NCBI GenBank assembly: GCA_002296055.1
Contig: DBHE01000020.1
Location: 19,831-28,360, forward strand
Direction of reading: 5' to 3'
DNA: 8,530 nt
Source of the DNA: Pseudomonadaceae bacterium UBA836
Lineage (GTDB): Bacteria > Pseudomonadota > Gammaproteobacteria > Pseudomonadales > Pseudomonadaceae
The notes beneath the pieces were generated by a model. It had not been told where the DNA came from and did no database searches. It saw only the letters and a program-made list of their open reading frames with translations. Of the stretch, positions 5,930-8,530 are shown one piece after another. Position 1 is the stretch's first letter. Each line of letters begins with the position of its first letter. A program made the translations under genes and the position numbers.

Positions 5930-7084
5930 TTACAGCTCGCCGCGCAAGGCCTTGAGGAAGATCGCCTGATACTGCGCGGCGTCATAACGCTGGGGGTTGG
6001 TCTTGCCGGCGACGTCCTTGGCCGACATGGCACCGATGGTCTCGGCTTGGGCGTCATCGATGTTGATGTCCGCCAGGGTGTGCGGAATACCCAGCTCGGC
6101 GCGCAGATCCAGAATCCAGTCCAGCATGCCATCGAAGTTCTGCTTGGGCAGGTCGAGGTAGCGAGCAGCGCGCGCCATCTCCTCTTCAATCACCGGGCGG
6201 TTGGCCTGCAGCATGTACGGCATGACAATCGCGTTCAGCAGACCGTGGTGCGCGTCGTAAACGGCGCCCAGGCTGTGGGATACCGCGTGAATACCACCCA
6301 GACCACGCTGGAACGCCACCGCGCCCATGCTGGAAGCCACCTGCATCTGCAGACGGGCGTCGATATCGTCGCCCTGCTTGGTGGCGCGCGGCAGGAAGTC
6401 TTTGACCAGGCGCATGCCTTCCAGCGCGATACCCTCAGCCATTGGGTGATAGACCGGGGCGCAGAACGCCTCGACGTTGTGCGCCAGCGCGTCCATACCG
6501 GTCGCAGCGGTCAGCTTGGCAGGCAGGCCGACGGTCAGCTCGGGGTCCAGGATCACGATGGCAGGCACCATCTTCTGGTGGAAAATAACGCGTTTGACGT
6601 GGCTTTCATCGTCAGTGATCACCACCGCCTGACCAACTTCGGAGCCGGTACCGGCCGTGGTGGGCACAGCGACTACCGGCAGCATCTTGCTGGCATCCAC
6701 GGTGCCGGGGCCCGCTTCCCACAGCGTGCACTCCTGGTGTGCAACCAGGGCAATGGCCTTGGCGGCATCAATGGCAGAACCACCACCGAAGGCAATCACG
6801 CCGTCGTGGTTACCGGCTTTCAGGGCGGCCACACCGTCGGCCACGTTGCCACCGGTGGGGTTACCCTTCACCGCGCTGAACAGACCAGCCTGCAGCCCTG
6901 CATCACGGCACAGCTGCAGTGACGCTTCAACCATCGGCAGCGCGGCCAGGCCAGGGTCAGTCACCAGCAGCGGAGACGTCATACCCAACTGGCGGCAGGC
7001 TTTGGGCAACTCACTGATACGACCTGCCCCCACGCGCACGGCGGTGGGATAGTGCCAGTTCATGCTGTAGGACTTGATCTCCAT
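5930..7084 (-). CDS. Iron-containing (group III) alcohol dehydrogenase
   Basis: A 384-residue protein of the usual length for Fe-dependent, NAD(P)-linked alcohol dehydrogenases, which interconvert alcohols and aldehydes in the cytoplasm. The dinucleotide-binding motif GGGSAIDAAKA is at 100-110. The expected metal ligands are all present: D198 and H202 in 'TGMDALAHN', H266 and H280 in 'GIHAVSHSLGAVYDAHHG', with the 14-residue spacing seen in FucO-type enzymes. 'PTTAGTGSEV' (141-150) is the conserved nucleotide-site loop. The frame is open 18 codons further upstream, but the start at 7084 is preferred because GGAG lies five to six bases before it on this strand. The gene diverges from the cytochrome gene and converges on the terminator at 5849-5878. 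The substrate cannot be told; related enzymes act on ethanol, 1,3-propanediol, methanol or hydroxybutyrate. Known pseudomonad relatives include ErcA and YiaY-type proteins, but the assignment is not secure. Confidence 0.93.
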   Translation of the reverse strand: MEIKSYSMNWHYPTAVRVGAGRISELPKACRQLGMTSPLLVTDPGLAALPMVEASLQLCRDAGLQAGLFSAVKGNPTGGNVADGVAALKAGNHDGVIAFGGGSAIDAAKAIALVAHQECTLWEAGPGTVDASKMLPVVAVPTTAGTGSEVGQAVVITDDESHVKRVIFHQKMVPAIVILDPELTVGLPAKLTAATGMDALAHNVEAFCAPVYHPMAEGIALEGMRLVKDFLPRATKQGDDIDARLQMQVASSMGAVAFQRGLGGIHAVSHSLGAVYDAHHGLLNAIVMPYMLQANRPVIEEEMARAARYLDLPKQNFDGMLDWILDLRAELGIPHTLADINIDDAQAETIGAMSAKDVAGKTNPQRYDAAQYQAIFLKALRGEL

Positions 7085-7170
7085 GGTATCTCCGAATCTC
7101 TCAGGTTTTTGTAGGTGCAGGCGCATTGAGGCCCGCATTCTTGTATGAATCTTCGGCTGCGGGCAGACAC

Positions 7171-7199
7171 AAGATACAAAATGAACTTATGTCCCGCAA
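7171..7199 (-). promoter_or_regulatory. Possible promoter for the alcohol dehydrogenase gene
   Basis: On the minus strand TTGCGG (7194-7199) and TATCTT (7171-7176) are separated by exactly 17 bases, about 85 bases before the start codon. The match to the sigma-70 consensus is only partial (3 of 6 and 4 of 6), so this is a weak call. TTGTAT at 7141-7146 and ATACAA at 7174-7179 form an inverted pair that could be an operator. Confidence 0.22.
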
Positions 7200-7352
7200 T
7201 GTACGCATATTTGCGACTTTGGTGCTGACACTCTGCGACAAATGGGCACTTGTCAAAGCGACCCGGCGCGTCCATCTTGACATGAGCACCAGCACGTTCA
7301 AAAAAAGATACAAGCAGGGCCACCTGCAACTCATAGCCGATGAGGAACAACG

Positions 7353-7664
7353 ATGAAACGCTTTACGATCACTGCCCTCAGCGCAGTCGCGCTGCTCACT
7401 TCTGGCTCCCTGTTCGCCACTGACGGCGAGACCCTGTACAAGACCAAGGCCTGCGTAGCCTGCCATCAGATCGACACCAAGGTAGTCGGTCCTTCCTATA
7501 AGGAAGTAGCAGCCAAGTATGCCGGGCAAGAAGGCGCCGTGGAAACTGTGGCCGGCCACATCAAGAACGGCGTTTCCGGCATTTGGGGGCCGATTCCCAT
7601 GCCCGCCAACCAGGTCACTGACGAAGAAGCCCGTATTCTGGCCGAATGGGTACTCAGCCAGTAA
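7353..7664 (+). CDS. Cytochrome c-551 family protein (small periplasmic monoheme electron carrier)
   Basis: A 103-residue precursor with a signal peptide (KR near the N-terminus, hydrophobic '[17 protein letters not shown]', likely cleaved after A22), leaving about 81 residues, as in Pseudomonas c-551 (82). The heme-binding site CVACH is at 34-38 and the distal Met ligand is M83 within '[16 protein letters not shown]'. The pattern '[20 protein letters not shown]' is very like NirM of P. aeruginosa, the electron donor to cytochrome cd1 nitrite reductase. No nir genes lie nearby, so a general electron-shuttle role, for example with cd1 or a cytochrome oxidase, is equally possible. GAGGA at 7342-7346 precedes the ATG by six bases. 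A TTGACA at 7277-7282 could be a -35 box, but no good -10 follows at normal spacing. The gene ends with tandem TAA stops. Confidence 0.95.
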   Translation: MKRFTITALSAVALLTSGSLFATDGETLYKTKACVACHQIDTKVVGPSYKEVAAKYAGQEGAVETVAGHIKNGVSGIWGPIPMPANQVTDEEARILAEWVLSQ

Positions 7665-7679
7665 TAACAAAACTCCAAC

Positions 7680-7707
7680 AAAAAACCCGCCGTTTGGCGG
7701 GTTTTTT
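7680..7707. terminator. Bidirectional rho-independent terminator between the cytochrome gene and phoU
   Basis: The stem CCCGCC/GGCGGG (7686-7691 with 7696-7701) has loop GTTT, with six A before and six T after. It serves the cytochrome gene on the + strand and phoU on the - strand, which converge here. It is built like the terminator at 5849-5878. Confidence 0.9.
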
Positions 7708-7724
7708 GTTGCCTGAAGCGCGCC

Positions 7725-8462
7725 TTACTCGTCGGCAGCGCTATCTTTCTTGACCTCGGCTTCCATGCGCTTGAGACCAATGTGGCGCACGTCGGTCCCT
7801 TTGACCAGGTAAATGACGTGTTCGGCAACGTTGCGTGCATGGTCGCCAACGCGCTCCAGTGACCGCAGCACCCAGAGGATGTTGAGCACCCGACCGATAG
7901 AGCGCGGATCTTCCATCATGAAGGTGACCATCTCGCGCATGGCGGTCTTGTACTCCTGATCCACCGCCTTGTCTTCGCGCGCTACCGAGAACGCCTGTTC
8001 GGTATCCATGCGGGCGAAAGCGTCCAGCGCCTCCTGCACCATACGGCGCACGTGGTGACCGATATGGCGGCATTCGACATAGCCACGCGGGGCCTGACCT
8101 TCCTCGACCAGATCGAGCGCACGCTTGGCGATCTTTGAGGCCTCGTCACCGATGCGCTCCAGGTCTACGATGATCTTGCTGATGCTTACCACCAGGCGCA
8201 AATCACTGGCCGCCGGCTGGCGACGGGCGAGAATGCGCAGGCATTCCTGATCGATGTCCAGCTCCATCTGGTTGATGGCGTCATCCTTGTCGCGCACTTG
8301 CTGCGCCAGCTTGGCATCGCCCTCGATCAGGGCAACGATGGCGTCATTGATCTGTTTCTCGACCAGACCGCCCATCTCCAGCAACTGGGTGCGAATTTCC
8401 TCGAGTTCATCGTTGAACTGCTGGGAAATGTGCTGATTGAACAATTCTTTATCTGAGGGCAT
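7725..8462 (-). CDS. phoU: PhoU, phosphate-signalling and phosphate transport regulatory protein
   Basis: A 245-residue all-helical protein of normal PhoU length. It consists of two similar three-helix bundles, each with the metal-binding signature: 'DLERIGDEA' at 100-108 and 'SLERVGDHA' at 201-209. PhoU is known to link the Pst phosphate transporter to the sensor kinase PhoR, keeping the Pho regulon off when phosphate is plentiful. It acts on the cytoplasmic face of the membrane. GGGAG on the minus strand (8475-8479) precedes the ATG, and only 17 bases separate it from the pstB stop, which fits the standard pstSCAB-phoU operon. Its 3' end is bounded by the terminator at 7680-7707. No Pho box is visible in the window, as the operon promoter lies further upstream. 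Confidence 0.97.
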   Translation of the reverse strand: MPSDKELFNQHISQQFNDELEEIRTQLLEMGGLVEKQINDAIVALIEGDAKLAQQVRDKDDAINQMELDIDQECLRILARRQPAASDLRLVVSISKIIVDLERIGDEASKIAKRALDLVEEGQAPRGYVECRHIGHHVRRMVQEALDAFARMDTEQAFSVAREDKAVDQEYKTAMREMVTFMMEDPRSIGRVLNILWVLRSLERVGDHARNVAEHVIYLVKGTDVRHIGLKRMEAEVKKDSAADE

Positions 8463-8479
8463 GGCGCAGCGCTCCCGGG

Positions 8480-8530
8480 TTAACCGTAACGGCCGGTGAT
8501 GTAGTCTTCCGTCTGTTTCTTAGACGGGTT
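8480..8530 (-). CDS. pstB: PstB, phosphate ABC transporter ATP-binding protein (last 16 codons)
   Basis: On the minus strand the window opens in frame with 'NPSKKQTEDYITGRYG' followed by TAA (8480-8482). This is the well-conserved C-terminus of PstB, the ATPase that drives the high-affinity PstSCAB phosphate importer. The remainder lies beyond the window edge. The position directly before phoU with a 17-base gap supports the call. It is too short to be listed as an open frame on its own. Confidence 0.9.
   Translation of the reverse strand, partial: NPSKKQTEDYITGRYG

Noticed and set aside
6047..6922. 291-codon open frame on the plus strand opposite the alcohol dehydrogenase
   Set aside because: It is a shadow of a conserved enzyme gene; the His/Gln/Val-rich translation has no domain pattern, and the enzyme on the other strand has all its catalytic motifs.
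7085..7138. 18-codon N-terminal extension of the alcohol dehydrogenase
   Set aside because: The start at 7084 has a good ribosome binding site and gives the usual family length; the extension has no resemblance to the enzyme's N-terminus.

Overview
The window looks like the chromosome of a gamma-proteobacterium of the Pseudomonas lineage. It is GC-rich, it carries the pstB-phoU end of a phosphate transport operon, and it encodes a cytochrome c-551 very like that of Pseudomonas. I cannot name the species from sequence alone.

Region 1 (start to about 5565, + strand) is a tightly packed run of eight genes whose beginning lies upstream of the window. None matches a protein I can name. Six of the eight (genes 1, 2, 3, 4, 6 and 8) share one plan. 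This plan is an N-terminal amphipathic helix with 'AQ..LD', a core motif like 'LGFTPSFY..F...IE.K', and a C-terminal beta block with 'Y..KYS.SAEGSS', 'RLV/TKL' and 'P.PAP'. Gene 5 is an Arg/Gln-rich coiled-coil protein. Gene 7 combines an N-terminal beta domain, a long coiled coil and a C-terminal PASTA-like domain. Gene 8 is a core-family protein fused to a second PASTA-like domain. No protein that is complete here has a visible signal peptide or membrane segment, so the set looks cytoplasmic. Gaps are short (3 to 30 bases) and one pair overlaps by 4 bases, so the genes are probably one operon. I infer a multi-subunit assembly of related beta-rich subunits with coiled-coil and PASTA-like accessory proteins. 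Its function is unknown, and it is the best candidate here for an undescribed system.

Region 2 (5566-5929) has no gene. Most of it is a 265-bp palindromic element starting two bases after the last stop codon of the cluster. Its ends are a perfect 23-bp inverted repeat, and inside are two further long hairpins, so one strand can fold into a three-way, T-shaped structure. A bidirectional terminator follows.

Region 3 (5930-8530) is ordinary chromosome. It holds an iron-dependent alcohol dehydrogenase (- strand), a divergent cytochrome c-551 gene (+ strand), a second bidirectional terminator, phoU (- strand) and the last 16 codons of pstB (- strand). The two convergent gene pairs each share a hairpin with an A tract and a T tract on opposite sides.
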